NCBI GenBank assembly: GCA_047630175.1
Contig: JBLHVI010000010.1
Span: 28,078 to 92,077, forward strand
DNA length: 64,000 bases
Direction: 5' to 3'
Origin: UBA4582 sp047630175
GTDB lineage: Bacteria; Pseudomonadota; Gammaproteobacteria; Pseudomonadales; Azotimanducaceae
Shown: in pieces, positions 43,678 to 52,324 of the stretch
How the letters are laid out: the number at the start of each line of letters is the position of its first letter
Position numbering within the stretch: position 1 is the stretch's first letter
Program-made: the position numbers and the translations under genes
Notes under the pieces: model-generated
Databases searched by the model: none
What the model saw: the letters and a program-made list of their open reading frames with translations, nothing else
What the model was told of the DNA's origin: nothing

Positions 43678-43694
43678 ATGTGTGGTCGGTTTAA
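43635..43694 (+). CDS. 19-codon upstream ORF overlapping the SRAP start
   Basis: ATG at 43635 has a near-perfect ribosome site (AAGGAG, about 6 nt away) and ends at 43694, 17 nt inside the SRAP gene in another frame. The SRAP start has its own GGGAGG. Such an arrangement can couple or dampen downstream translation. There is no evidence that the peptide has a function. Confidence 0.35.
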   Translation: MVITVRKQHAWEGIHVWSV

Positions 43695-44400
43695 TGTAAT
43701 TAGCGAACCCCTGACGCAATTCGTTATAAGCATACTCGGGGACGAAGGTGTTTATAAAAAGCTCCTGCATGAAAAAACCCCTGATATCAGTCTACAAAGC
43801 CATTTCAACGTGGCGCCGACAGAACAGGTTGCTGTGTTGCGGCATGGCAGTCATTGGTCACTGTCGCCGATGCGCTGGTGGCTGGTTCCCCACTGGGCAC
43901 CAGAGCCCAGTAGCCGTTATAGTATGTTCAATGCCAAGGCCGAAACCTTGCAAACCAGTCCTGCCTTTCGTGACTCATTCAAGGCTAGGCGTTGTATTGT
44001 ACCGATCTCTGGCTATTTTGAATGGCGGACGGAGGATGGCGTTAAAACGCCTTTTTATATCGAAGCTGATGTTGATCAGGGGCTGGCACTGGCTGGCTTA
44101 TGGGATCGATGGCAAAAAGGCGATAGAGTCATTGAGAGTTGCACTATTGTTACGACGACTGCGCCACCACAGATGCAGGCAATTCATAGCCGTATTCCGG
44201 TCCACCTTGCAGCTGAAGAAATTGAACGATGGTTGGCGCCAAGCGCTAGTCCCGAATCGTTGTCGGCTTTATTGGCGCCCACACTGCGAGTGCCCTTACG
44301 GGTAACCCCGGTGTCTAATTACGTGAATAATGCGCGCCACAAAGACCCAACTGGAATTACGACAACCGGACCCATGCAGCGTATCGATCGTTCCGATTGA
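43678..44400 (+). CDS. SOS response-associated peptidase (SRAP/YedK family)
   Basis: A 240-residue HMCES/YedK-type protein. The catalytic Cys2 (MCGRFN) forms a stable crosslink to abasic sites in single-stranded DNA. The other family landmarks are NVAPTEQVAVL, FNAKAET, ISGYFEWR and IHSRIPVHL. GGGAGG lies 6 nt before the ATG. No clear LexA box was found upstream. Confidence 0.93.
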   Translation: MCGRFNVISEPLTQFVISILGDEGVYKKLLHEKTPDISLQSHFNVAPTEQVAVLRHGSHWSLSPMRWWLVPHWAPEPSSRYSMFNAKAETLQTSPAFRDSFKARRCIVPISGYFEWRTEDGVKTPFYIEADVDQGLALAGLWDRWQKGDRVIESCTIVTTTAPPQMQAIHSRIPVHLAAEEIERWLAPSASPESLSALLAPTLRVPLRVTPVSNYVNNARHKDPTGITTTGPMQRIDRSD

Positions 44401-44447
44401 AACGTTATGTTACGACATGCTTCAACCAAAAGGGATAATTCGACGCA

Positions 44448-44999
44448 GTGATGAAATGGACTAATACAGCGCAACACTATGGCCTCGTGGCCATGTTGTT
44501 TCATTGGTTAATGGCGATTGCCGTTGTCGGCATGTTTAGCCTTGGATGGTGGATGGTGGACCTTGACTACTACCATAGTTGGCGTAAAGACGGTCCTGAT
44601 TTACACCGTAGTATAGGCGTGCTGTTAGTCTTTGTCTGGGCGTTGCGTCTCGCCTGGCGCATTAAAGATGTGTCGCCACAGCCATTAGCTCACAAGGGGC
44701 TAATAGCGGGCTTAGCTAAAATGATGCATGGTCTCCTGTATTTATTAATCCCCATGACAGGGCTGGCTGGCTACCTTATCTCAACCGCTGATGGTCGGGG
44801 CGTGGAGGTGTTCGAATGGTTCACGGTGCCGGCCACGTTTACCGGTATTGAGAACCAAGAAGATCTTGCAGGAGAGGTACATTGGTACTTAGCTCTGGCG
44901 CTAATAGTAGGTGCTGGGCTGCATGGTCTCGCGGCCTTGAAGCATCATTTTATTGACAAAGACAGCACGTTAACGCGAATGTTAGGCATAAAGCGTTAA
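44448..44999 (+). CDS. cytochrome b561
   Basis: A 183-residue membrane protein with four helices and heme-ligand histidines in FHWLMAIAVVGMF, LHRSIGVLLVFVWALRLAWR, MMHGLLYLLIPMTG and the last helix (GLHGLAALKHHF). It moves electrons from the quinone pool. The next gene is YceI, and the pair is common in gammaproteobacteria. Confidence 0.92.
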   Translation: MMKWTNTAQHYGLVAMLFHWLMAIAVVGMFSLGWWMVDLDYYHSWRKDGPDLHRSIGVLLVFVWALRLAWRIKDVSPQPLAHKGLIAGLAKMMHGLLYLLIPMTGLAGYLISTADGRGVEVFEWFTVPATFTGIENQEDLAGEVHWYLALALIVGAGLHGLAALKHHFIDKDSTLTRMLGIKR

Positions 45000-45041
45000 G
45001 TTGCTTATCATCTGGTAAAAAATAACGAAGGAGAGTGTGCA

Positions 45042-45602
45042 ATGAGAAAATTACTACTGGTCGCAGCTTTAGGGCTGAGCGTCAGCGCGCAAGCAGGCGC
45101 CGCCGATTATTTAATCGATACAAAGGGTGGTCATGCCGCTATTAACTTCAAATACAAGCATCTCGGCATCAGCTGGTTAACTGGCTCCTTCAACACCTTC
45201 GGGGGCATGTTTAACTATGACCCGGAAAATATTGCAGCTACCCGCATCACGGTAGACGTCAATCCATTGAGTCTTGATAGTAATCATGCAGAGCGTGATA
45301 AACATATCAAAAGTGACGATTTCCTAGATGTAAGCAAGTACGCGAAAGCAAAGTTCGTGAGCACCTCGGTCACACCAAATGGCGATGGTAAGGCGCTGGT
45401 GACAGGGGATTTGACATTGCACGGCGAAACTAACGAGATCATTATTGATGCTAGTATCGTGGGCGCTGGTGATGATCCCTGGGGTGGCTATCGGGTTGGC
45501 TTCGAAGGCACAACAATCATCGACACAACTGCTTTTGGTTTTCAGATGCCCCCTGAAAACAAGGTCTACATGGATCTTGTAATCGAAGGCGTTCGCCAGT
45601 AG
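45042..45602 (+). CDS. YceI family periplasmic protein
   Basis: A 186-residue lipocalin-like protein with a signal peptide (cleaved near AGA-ADY). It has YceI landmarks: IDTKGGHAAINFKYKHLG, LDSNHAERDKHIKSDDFLDVSKY and GDLTLHGETNEI. YceI proteins bind polyisoprenoids such as ubiquinone in the periplasm. AAGGAGAG precedes the ATG. It is 42 nt after cytochrome b561. Confidence 0.92.
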   Translation: MRKLLLVAALGLSVSAQAGAADYLIDTKGGHAAINFKYKHLGISWLTGSFNTFGGMFNYDPENIAATRITVDVNPLSLDSNHAERDKHIKSDDFLDVSKYAKAKFVSTSVTPNGDGKALVTGDLTLHGETNEIIIDASIVGAGDDPWGGYRVGFEGTTIIDTTAFGFQMPPENKVYMDLVIEGVRQ

Positions 45603-45612
45603 ACAGCGGCAA

Positions 45613-45666
45613 GTAGTGTTTTAACGTAGCGCCCGATAGCCTGACGGGGGCTGGTTAAAACGCTAC
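45613..45666. terminator. large stem-loop between convergent genes
   Basis: GTAGTGTTTTAAC (45613-45625) pairs with GTTAAAACGCTAC (45654-45666), 13 pairs with one wobble, around a G/C-rich loop. It lies between yceI and the small minus-strand gene and probably terminates both, although neither side has a long T run. Confidence 0.5.
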
Positions 45667-45680
45667 CGACGACGGACCGC

Positions 45681-45902
45681 CTAATTTCGCGAAACGTGAA
45701 AGGTTCCGTCATCCTCAATGTTATCAAGGGTGTACTTGATCTCATCAACAATGTCTTGGACGCTTCGACCTTCAGCTTTGTAACGCGCAATAAGTTTCCA
45801 AACAAGCGCTTGGCCGTAAGCGTTAATGTCGACATTATTGTCGGCGGCGTCTTTGATGCCGGTATCCAGATGCTGTTTAGCGAGGGTATAGGCGTCGGTC
45901 AT
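45681..45902 (-). CDS. small protein of unknown function
   Basis: A 73-residue acidic, helical protein (MTDAYTLAKQHLDTGIKD...). AGGAG lies 7 nt before the ATG at 45902, which is why the longer reading is rejected. No membrane segment or cysteine. I do not recognise the family, although it reads like a conserved gene. Confidence 0.65.
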   Translation of the reverse strand: MTDAYTLAKQHLDTGIKDAADNNVDINAYGQALVWKLIARYKAEGRSVQDIVDEIKYTLDNIEDDGTFHVSRN

Positions 45903-45984
45903 AGCGTTGCTCCTAATGCAGGTTCGCATTAAACAGGCTAACGATCCAAATAGACCAAAGATATTATGAGTGAGCCACGAGTAA

Positions 45985-46044
45985 TGACCATTTCATTGAT
46001 CTGGTTGACTATTTAATGAACTAGTCGATCAAATTACCTGGTCA
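45985..46044. promoter_or_regulatory. nested dyad upstream of the acyl-CoA ligase gene
   Basis: Three pairs of inverted half-sites share nearly one centre: TGACCA/TGGTCA (45985, 46039), TTGATC/GATCAA (45996, 46027) and GACTA/TAGTC (46007, 46022). The centre lies about 148 nt before the ATG of the ligase. It could be a large operator or an RNA cruciform. Confidence 0.4.
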
Positions 46045-46162
46045 ATTGTAAGCACCAGGATCACGGGTCTGCGTTTCGGCAGCCTGGTATTGCGCTGGCT
46101 GCGGAGATCATGCAATCTCGAAATAAATAAATGCCATCAACCGGCAAATAAGAGGTGCATAA

Positions 46163-47791
46163 ATGACCCACGACACACCATTAACGCTCGCTGACGCCGC
46201 GGTTTCTGGCATGACATTGGCTTACCATGCGCAGACACGACCCGACAATATGGCGGTCATGTCTGTCTACGGTGATAGAACCTTTTCTCAACTCAATGCT
46301 CGGGTCAATCAACTCGTCCGGGTGCTACGAAATGCAGGGCTAAAGCCTGATGACGGCGTGGCGATGCTGTTGGTCAACCGTCCAGAATTCGTCGAAGTTT
46401 ATTATGCCTGCATGCGTGCAGGCTTTAGGGTCACGCCCATTAACTGGCATCTGACTGGCGACAACGCTTCGTATATTGTCGGTAACTGCGAAGCCAAAGC
46501 ATTTATTGCCGATATACGCTGCGTCCAGCCGGCGCTTGATGCGCTAGCAGATAATATTGATCAATTACACTTGGCGCTGGCGGTAGGTGGCGACCTGCTT
46601 GGCTTTGATAGCTATGCAGGTGCGCTGGCGGTTGAGCAAGACACGAATATCGATAACCCGGTAGTCGGTGGTCAAATGCTTTACACATCCGGCACAACGG
46701 GACGGCCAAAGGGCGTTTTCCGGCAACGAGTCACAGCCGCAATCGCTGGCGCACAGCCAAGTCAGGCAAGTCAGGCAAGCCAAGCCGCAGCACAGACAAC
46801 CGCAATGGTCATGTCGGCCGCAGCCTTTAATGCTGACACAGACCGTGCCTTGTGTACCGGCCCGGCATACCATGCGGCCCCTCTTGCGTTTAACATCGTA
46901 GCGCCTCTGGCCGCCGGCGTGGGTACGGTATTAATGGATAAGTGGGATCCTGAAGAAACACTGCGCCTCATTGAGTCCCACCACATCACGCACACACACA
47001 TGGTCGCCACCATGTTTCATCGGTTGTTAGCGTTGCCACAGGCAACTCGTCGGCGCTACGACACAAGCCTGCTACGATTCACACTGCATGGTGCTGCGCC
47101 GTGCCCTGTGCATGTCAAGCAATCGATGATGGATTGGCTAGGACCTGTGATTTATGAATACTATGCCGCAACAGAAGGCGGTGGCGGGTTCTTTATTGGT
47201 CCGGATGAGTGGCTGCGTAAACCGGGTAGTGTTGGCAAGGCGCCTTTGGATGCAGATAACCGGATTCTTGATGACGATCGTCAACAGGTAGTAACCGGGA
47301 CAGTGGGTACGATTTATTTTCGGGCGCCCGAAGTCCGCTTCGAGTACTACAAAGACGAGGCAAAAACTGCGGGTAGTTATCATGGCAACTACTTTACGCT
47401 CGGTGATATGGGCTATTTCGACACCGAGGGTTATTTGTTTCTTACCGGCCGCAGCGCTGAAACGATTATATCCGGGGGCGTCAATATTTATCCTCAAGAA
47501 ACCGACGATGTGCTGCTCAAGCACCCAGCGGTAGCAGATGTTTGCACCGTTGGTGTGCCCAGCGAGGAATGGGGTGAGGAGGTAAGGTCAGTTGTTATGC
47601 TCAAGCCTGGATACAAGGCAGATAGTGCAATGGCAGGAGAGCTGATTACGTACGTACGTGACTTTTTGCCAGGGTTTAAAGCCCCTAGAGCCATCGACTT
47701 TACCAATGACCTGCCACGATTACCGTCCGGTAAGATTCAGCGTCGTATCGTGCGCACGCCGTATTGGGCAGGTCGAGACAAGCAGATTTAG
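46163..47791 (+). CDS. AMP-dependent acyl-CoA synthetase/ligase
   Basis: A 542-residue adenylate-forming enzyme that activates a carboxylic acid to its CoA ester. The P-loop YTSGTTGRPKGV is at about 173-184, the aromatic/adenine motif YYAATEGGGG follows, then LGDMGYFDTEGYLFLTGR, and the C-terminal catalytic Lys is in PSGKIQRR. Just after the P-loop there is a low-complexity QASQASQA segment encoded by 9-nt tandem repeats (46759-46785). The substrate is unknown. Its stop overlaps the stop of the convergent YcaQ gene (TTAG). Confidence 0.9.
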   Translation: MTHDTPLTLADAAVSGMTLAYHAQTRPDNMAVMSVYGDRTFSQLNARVNQLVRVLRNAGLKPDDGVAMLLVNRPEFVEVYYACMRAGFRVTPINWHLTGDNASYIVGNCEAKAFIADIRCVQPALDALADNIDQLHLALAVGGDLLGFDSYAGALAVEQDTNIDNPVVGGQMLYTSGTTGRPKGVFRQRVTAAIAGAQPSQASQASQAAAQTTAMVMSAAAFNADTDRALCTGPAYHAAPLAFNIVAPLAAGVGTVLMDKWDPEETLRLIESHHITHTHMVATMFHRLLALPQATRRRYDTSLLRFTLHGAAPCPVHVKQSMMDWLGPVIYEYYAATEGGGGFFIGPDEWLRKPGSVGKAPLDADNRILDDDRQQVVTGTVGTIYFRAPEVRFEYYKDEAKTAGSYHGNYFTLGDMGYFDTEGYLFLTGRSAETIISGGVNIYPQETDDVLLKHPAVADVCTVGVPSEEWGEEVRSVVMLKPGYKADSAMAGELITYVRDFLPGFKAPRAIDFTNDLPRLPSGKIQRRIVRTPYWAGRDKQI

Positions 47792-49032
47792 GTCGCAGCG
47801 TCAGCAGTGTAGTCGCGCAATCGTTGCCAGTCGTCTGGCAAACGCTTTAGCAGGGCGTCTGGGGTGACTCTGGCAATGGTTGTGGTCTGGCATGCCTGCG
47901 CTGTCGCAAAGTCTTTGATACCAGTGATAAGGGCCGCCACGAGCCCATCTGTCAGTTTGATATGGGGCTCTATTTGCAAATGGCGCAACTGCAGGCAGTG
48001 GGTTTTACGTTCCACTTTGCTATCCAACCGACCAATCAGCGCGTCACCCCAAAGTAGCGGCAGACAGAAATAGCCGAACCGGCGCTTAGCCTGTGGCACA
48101 TAACATTCCAGTAGGTAATCAAACTCAAATAGAAACTGTGTTCGCTTGCGGTTAATCACTAAGTTATCAAACGGCGACAACAATCGTATGCGCGAGCGAT
48201 CCACGCGTTTTGGCAATGCTGAAAGCGCGCCGGGCGTCGTGACATAACGTACACCATCAACATCGACCGGGACTAACTCGCCTGCGTCCAATAGATTTTG
48301 CAGTCCGTTGACATAATTCGGCGTAAAGTCGGCGCCGGCAAAGCGTCGCACACTGTTGCGGGCGTAGGTAAGATCGCTCAGCGTCGCGACGCCAAGTGCC
48401 CGTGCAGCATTGAGCAGATGAAACCGGGTCCACGAGGCGACATCGGGTGTCCGTGTATCAACATCACTGGGGAGTACACGTTCTGTTAAATCGTAGACTT
48501 TACGAAAGCCACGCCGCTCGGAAATCATTAACTCGCCGCTCAAGAACAGATGTTCAAGAACGTGCTTGGCTGGTTTCCAATCCCACCAACCCGAAGCACG
48601 CTTGCCAGGCTGTGCCTCGAAATCCCTCGCCTGTAATGGTCCATCGGCGCGAATTCGCCCAACAATGTGCTGCGCCATTTTTTTATCGTGCGTTCGGTGA
48701 CGAGCGTAGCCCTGCATCAACGGCAGGAAGTAGCGGTAATGCTTCATCGGCAAATAGGCCGCCGCGTGCGACCAGTACTCGAAGACTGTCCGTTGCTCGG
48801 ATTGCAACGTATCGAGCATGGCTGGTTGATAATCTGGCACGCGCGATAGCAGAGCATGGTGGTGTGCACGATCGACGACTGAAATGGTATCGATTTGAAC
48901 GTAACTGAGTTGCTCTATGGTTTGCTGCACACCAACGAGTCCGCGCCCAAAGGATGCTTGGGGTAGCAGTCCCTGCTTTTGCAGGAAGAGGCGTCGTGCC
49001 TGAATTTTAGGGAGTGAGTCTATCGACGACAT
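47788..49032 (-). CDS. YcaQ-type DNA glycosylase (winged-helix, HTH_42)
   Basis: A 414-residue protein with the family start (IQARRLFLQKQGL), QIDTISVVDRAHHHALLSRVPDYQP and the catalytic QxD pattern in this stretch. It continues with EYWSHAAAYLP and LSPFDNLVINRKR. The family unhooks interstrand crosslinks and removes alkylated bases. It is a single gene on its strand, divergent from xni. Confidence 0.85.
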   Translation of the reverse strand: MSSIDSLPKIQARRLFLQKQGLLPQASFGRGLVGVQQTIEQLSYVQIDTISVVDRAHHHALLSRVPDYQPAMLDTLQSEQRTVFEYWSHAAAYLPMKHYRYFLPLMQGYARHRTHDKKMAQHIVGRIRADGPLQARDFEAQPGKRASGWWDWKPAKHVLEHLFLSGELMISERRGFRKVYDLTERVLPSDVDTRTPDVASWTRFHLLNAARALGVATLSDLTYARNSVRRFAGADFTPNYVNGLQNLLDAGELVPVDVDGVRYVTTPGALSALPKRVDRSRIRLLSPFDNLVINRKRTQFLFEFDYLLECYVPQAKRRFGYFCLPLLWGDALIGRLDSKVERKTHCLQLRHLQIEPHIKLTDGLVAALITGIKDFATAQACQTTTIARVTPDALLKRLPDDWQRLRDYTADAAT

Positions 49033-49162
49033 GAAAACAGCATAGCAGTTGTCTAGTACTTATCGCATGTTATGCTTGCGAGTCGGTTGAGTGCTTGCTG
49101 TGGCGTCGGTAGCAGACGAACATCTGGCCTCGTTTCTATCGTCTTACGAGAGAATTCCCAGG

Positions 49163-50035
49163 ATGCCACCCACGTCGCCCAAGCCCCGTAACTCGGTCAA
49201 CTCAGTTAGGCCGCCGCCTTCGGTTAGTCCCACCCATACATTGCTGGTCGACACTTTTAACCTGATCAGACGCATCTACGCGGCGAACCCAGATGCCGAG
49301 CGAGATATTCAAGCCGTCATCGAGTCATCCCGCAGGTCGCTTGCTCGGTCCTTAGCAGAGCACCAACCGACTCATGTCATTGCTATTCTTGATAGCCACG
49401 AAATCACTTGGCGACATCAATTGGAACCCACTTACAAGGGTAATCGGGCCCCACCCCCTGAAGTTCTAATGGCGAATCTGGGTGAGTTTGTGCGCGTGTT
49501 CGAAGACCTTGGTGTGCACTCTTTGGTAGTGCCCAACTTCGAGGCCGATGATGTGATTGCAACGCTAGCAGTAGGTATTGCTGCTAGTGGCGGTCGAGTC
49601 ACCATATTATCAACAGACAAAGGCTTTCTATCGCTGCTCGCGCCCGCCGTTACTGCGTCGGCGACAAATGACGACAAGAGGCTAATGGCAGGTATTAACA
49701 TTTATCACCATTTTGACCATCGTCCGATTACAGCTTCCGAGGCAATTGCTAAGTTCGGTGTTACGGTAGAGCAGCTTGCAGATTACTGGGCCATGGCGGG
49801 AGACCCCACGAATAACATTAAGGGTGTGCCTCGTGTGGGTAAGAAAACGGCAGCGAACTTGCTCAAGGCCTATGGTTCACTTGATGTCATTCTTCAGGCG
49901 GATGCTGCCGACGCCGCCGATGCTGCTGTGGCACGAGTGCAGGCTCAGGCAACACAGGCTTTAATCTGTCGGCAGTTGGTAACATTACGCACAGATGTTG
50001 AGATTGGCGCGAATTTGAAGGCGTTTCGACTGTGA
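49163..50035 (+). CDS. xni: Xni-type flap endonuclease (5'-3' exonuclease domain)
   Basis: A FEN/exonuclease-domain protein of about 290 residues, similar to the 5' nuclease of Pol I but without the polymerase. Acidic metal ligands are in LLVDTFNLI, LVVPNFEADDVIATLA and LSTDKGF; the helix-hairpin-helix is GVPRVGKKTAANLL. The conserved part starts at about residue 25, after a Pro/Ser-rich tail, so the true start is uncertain; the frame is open to a GTG at 49091. Confidence 0.85.
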   Translation: MPPTSPKPRNSVNSVRPPPSVSPTHTLLVDTFNLIRRIYAANPDAERDIQAVIESSRRSLARSLAEHQPTHVIAILDSHEITWRHQLEPTYKGNRAPPPEVLMANLGEFVRVFEDLGVHSLVVPNFEADDVIATLAVGIAASGGRVTILSTDKGFLSLLAPAVTASATNDDKRLMAGINIYHHFDHRPITASEAIAKFGVTVEQLADYWAMAGDPTNNIKGVPRVGKKTAANLLKAYGSLDVILQADAADAADAAVARVQAQATQALICRQLVTLRTDVEIGANLKAFRL

Positions 50036-50112
50036 CAGAGTCGGGTTTAGCAGTGGGAGACCGCCTGTCGAAGATGGTAGAATCTCGCTTTTGCCTGTGA
50101 AGGAGCGTTGTC

Positions 50113-51474
50113 TTGACCGATAAACTTGAATGTTTCAAAGCCTATGATCTTCGTGGCCGTGTTCCTGACCAACTGAATGAGGATATTGCCTACCGGGTAG
50201 GGCGCGCCTACGCCACTTATCTGCAGCCAAAAAAAGTAGTGGTCGGGCATGATATTCGGTTGTCTAGCCCGTCTATCAGCCGTGCCTTAGTGCAGGGATT
50301 GCTCGACAGTGGCGTCGACGTTTTTGATATTGGTGAATGTGGTACTGAAGAAATCTACTTTGCGACCTCCGAATTTGCTATGGATGGCGGCATTGTTGTG
50401 ACCGCAAGTCACAACCCAAAAGACTATAATGGCATGAAGTTAGTGCGCGAGGACTCAAAACCGATCAGTGGAGACACCGGCCTGTTTGATATTCAGCGGC
50501 TAGCTGAGGCTAACAAATTTGGAGCCATCAGCAACGTCGGGCAGTTGCAAGATCTGGATCATCGGCCGGCGTATGTCGCCAAACTGCTAGGGTATGTCGA
50601 CACCCAAGCACTGACGCCCCTGAAAATTGTTGTTAATGCTGGCAACGGTGGCGCCGGGGCTGTCATCGATTTGCTCGAAGGCTCGCTACCCCTCACTTTT
50701 ACGAAGGTTCAGCATGAGGCCGACGGACACTTCCCCAATGGCGTACCAAATCCGCTAGTAGAGGCAAATCGTAAGCCGACAGCGGACGCCATCTTGGCTA
50801 ACCAAGCTGACCTAGGGATCGCCTGGGATGGAGACTTTGATCGGTGTTTTTTCTTTGATGCCGACGGTCGATTTATTGAAGGCTATTACATTGTTGGTTT
50901 GTTGGCTGAGGCATTTCTGCAACAGCAACCGGGCAGTAAGATTGTGCATGACCCGCGACTGACATGGAACACCATCGATATCGTCAAACGTGGCGGCGGT
51001 GAAGCGGTTCTGAGCAAGACCGGACACGCATTCATTAAGGAGCGAATGCGTTTGGAGAACGCCGTGTATGGCGGTGAAATGAGCGCCCATCATTACTTCC
51101 GTGATTTTGCCTACTGCGACAGCGGCATGGTGCCATGGCTGCTCGTTATCGGTCTCATGAGCGCCAGAGGAAAAACGTTGGCGGAGATGGTCGATGAGCG
51201 CATGTTGGCATTTCCTGCTAGCGGTGAAATTAACCGGCTGATCACTGATCCCGCCGCACTGCTGCAACGCATTGAGAAAGACTACGCCGGTGGTGCTATC
51301 CGAATAGACCATGTCGATGGTTTGAGCATAGAGTTCGCCGATTGGCGATTTAACTTACGCATGTCTAATACAGAACCCGTAATACGCTTGAATGTCGAGT
51401 CTAGGGCAGACACAGCATTGATGCAGGCCAAGACTGGCGAACTTCTCGCGTTGATAGGCGGCGAGCCACGGTGA
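50113..51474 (+). CDS. phosphomannomutase/phosphoglucomutase
   Basis: A 453-residue alpha-D-phosphohexomutase that interconverts 1- and 6-phosphates of mannose or glucose for surface polysaccharide. The phosphoserine loop is VVTASHNPKDYNGMK, the metal loop DGDFDRCFFFD, and the sugar loop GGEMSAHHYF; the C-terminal phosphate loop is RMSNTEP. The start is TTG, supported by AAGGAG 8 nt upstream. Confidence 0.92.
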   Translation: MTDKLECFKAYDLRGRVPDQLNEDIAYRVGRAYATYLQPKKVVVGHDIRLSSPSISRALVQGLLDSGVDVFDIGECGTEEIYFATSEFAMDGGIVVTASHNPKDYNGMKLVREDSKPISGDTGLFDIQRLAEANKFGAISNVGQLQDLDHRPAYVAKLLGYVDTQALTPLKIVVNAGNGGAGAVIDLLEGSLPLTFTKVQHEADGHFPNGVPNPLVEANRKPTADAILANQADLGIAWDGDFDRCFFFDADGRFIEGYYIVGLLAEAFLQQQPGSKIVHDPRLTWNTIDIVKRGGGEAVLSKTGHAFIKERMRLENAVYGGEMSAHHYFRDFAYCDSGMVPWLLVIGLMSARGKTLAEMVDERMLAFPASGEINRLITDPAALLQRIEKDYAGGAIRIDHVDGLSIEFADWRFNLRMSNTEPVIRLNVESRADTALMQAKTGELLALIGGEPR

Positions 51475-51562
51475 ACAGAAGCCCTGAAATTGCTGTTTTT
51501 TACCTTTGCTGCTCAAGCAATGAGTGGCGATCCTTGTTAATTACGTTCTATCGGTCAGTGCT

Positions 51563-52312
51563 ATGAGTTGGTTAGGGAAAATTTTAGGCGGGGGCATAGG
51601 CTTCGTTATCGGTGGGCCGCTTGGTGGTGTTATGGGTGCGGTTCTGGGTCACCAGTTTGACGCAACCAAGGGCTCAGGCGGCTTTCTGAGTTCTATAGAA
51701 AACAAACAAAGTATTTATTTTGCGGCGGTGTTTTCCATGCTCGGCAAGCTCGCTAAGGCCGATGGTTATGTGTCTCAGGCTGAAGTCGACGTGATCGACC
51801 GGGTCATGCGCGAAAATCTTCGACTCGACGCGCAGGCGCGCAAACTGGCTATTGAAATTTTTAATACGGCGAAAGACTCCGACACCAGCTTTGAAAGTTT
51901 TGCACGACAGTTTCAGCAGGAGTTTGGTGCGGTCAAAGCGGTGAAGGAATCCTTGATCGACTTGTTGCTGTTGGTGGCTTTTGCTGATGGGCAGATACAC
52001 CCAACCGAAGAAAAGCTGTTGATGGAGGCTGTACGCATCTTCCAACTCGAAGATCGGTACCAGCAACTCAAAGGCAGACTTACCGGCAATAATCAGGACT
52101 TGGGGCGTTGCTATGAGATTTTGAGCAGTCAACCTAACGACGACTTAAAATCTATCAAAATAAAATACCGCAAGCTGGCCATGGAATATCATCCAGACCG
52201 GGTGCAGGCCAATGGCATGTCGCCGGAGCTGGCGCTGGTAGCAGAGGAGAAGTTCAAGGAAATTCAGAACGCGTTTGATGTGATCGAAAAGCACAAACGT
52301 GCTGGTGGTTAG
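51563..52312 (+). CDS. djlA: DjlA-type co-chaperone (TerB and J domains)
   Basis: A 249-residue protein. A glycine-rich membrane anchor (about 7-32) is followed by a TerB-like helical domain (about 50-165) and a C-terminal J domain with HPD in MEYHPDRVQ. It stimulates DnaK at the inner membrane. The ATG at 51563 places the membrane segment at the N terminus. Confidence 0.9.
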   Translation: MSWLGKILGGGIGFVIGGPLGGVMGAVLGHQFDATKGSGGFLSSIENKQSIYFAAVFSMLGKLAKADGYVSQAEVDVIDRVMRENLRLDAQARKLAIEIFNTAKDSDTSFESFARQFQQEFGAVKAVKESLIDLLLLVAFADGQIHPTEEKLLMEAVRIFQLEDRYQQLKGRLTGNNQDLGRCYEILSSQPNDDLKSIKIKYRKLAMEYHPDRVQANGMSPELALVAEEKFKEIQNAFDVIEKHKRAGG

Positions 52313-52324
52313 AGCGCTTGTCAG

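Noticed and set aside
43160..43694. Plus-strand frames across the start of the carbamoyltransferase and the attenuator
   Set aside because: No similarity to any protein; the strand carries regulatory structure for the opposite gene.
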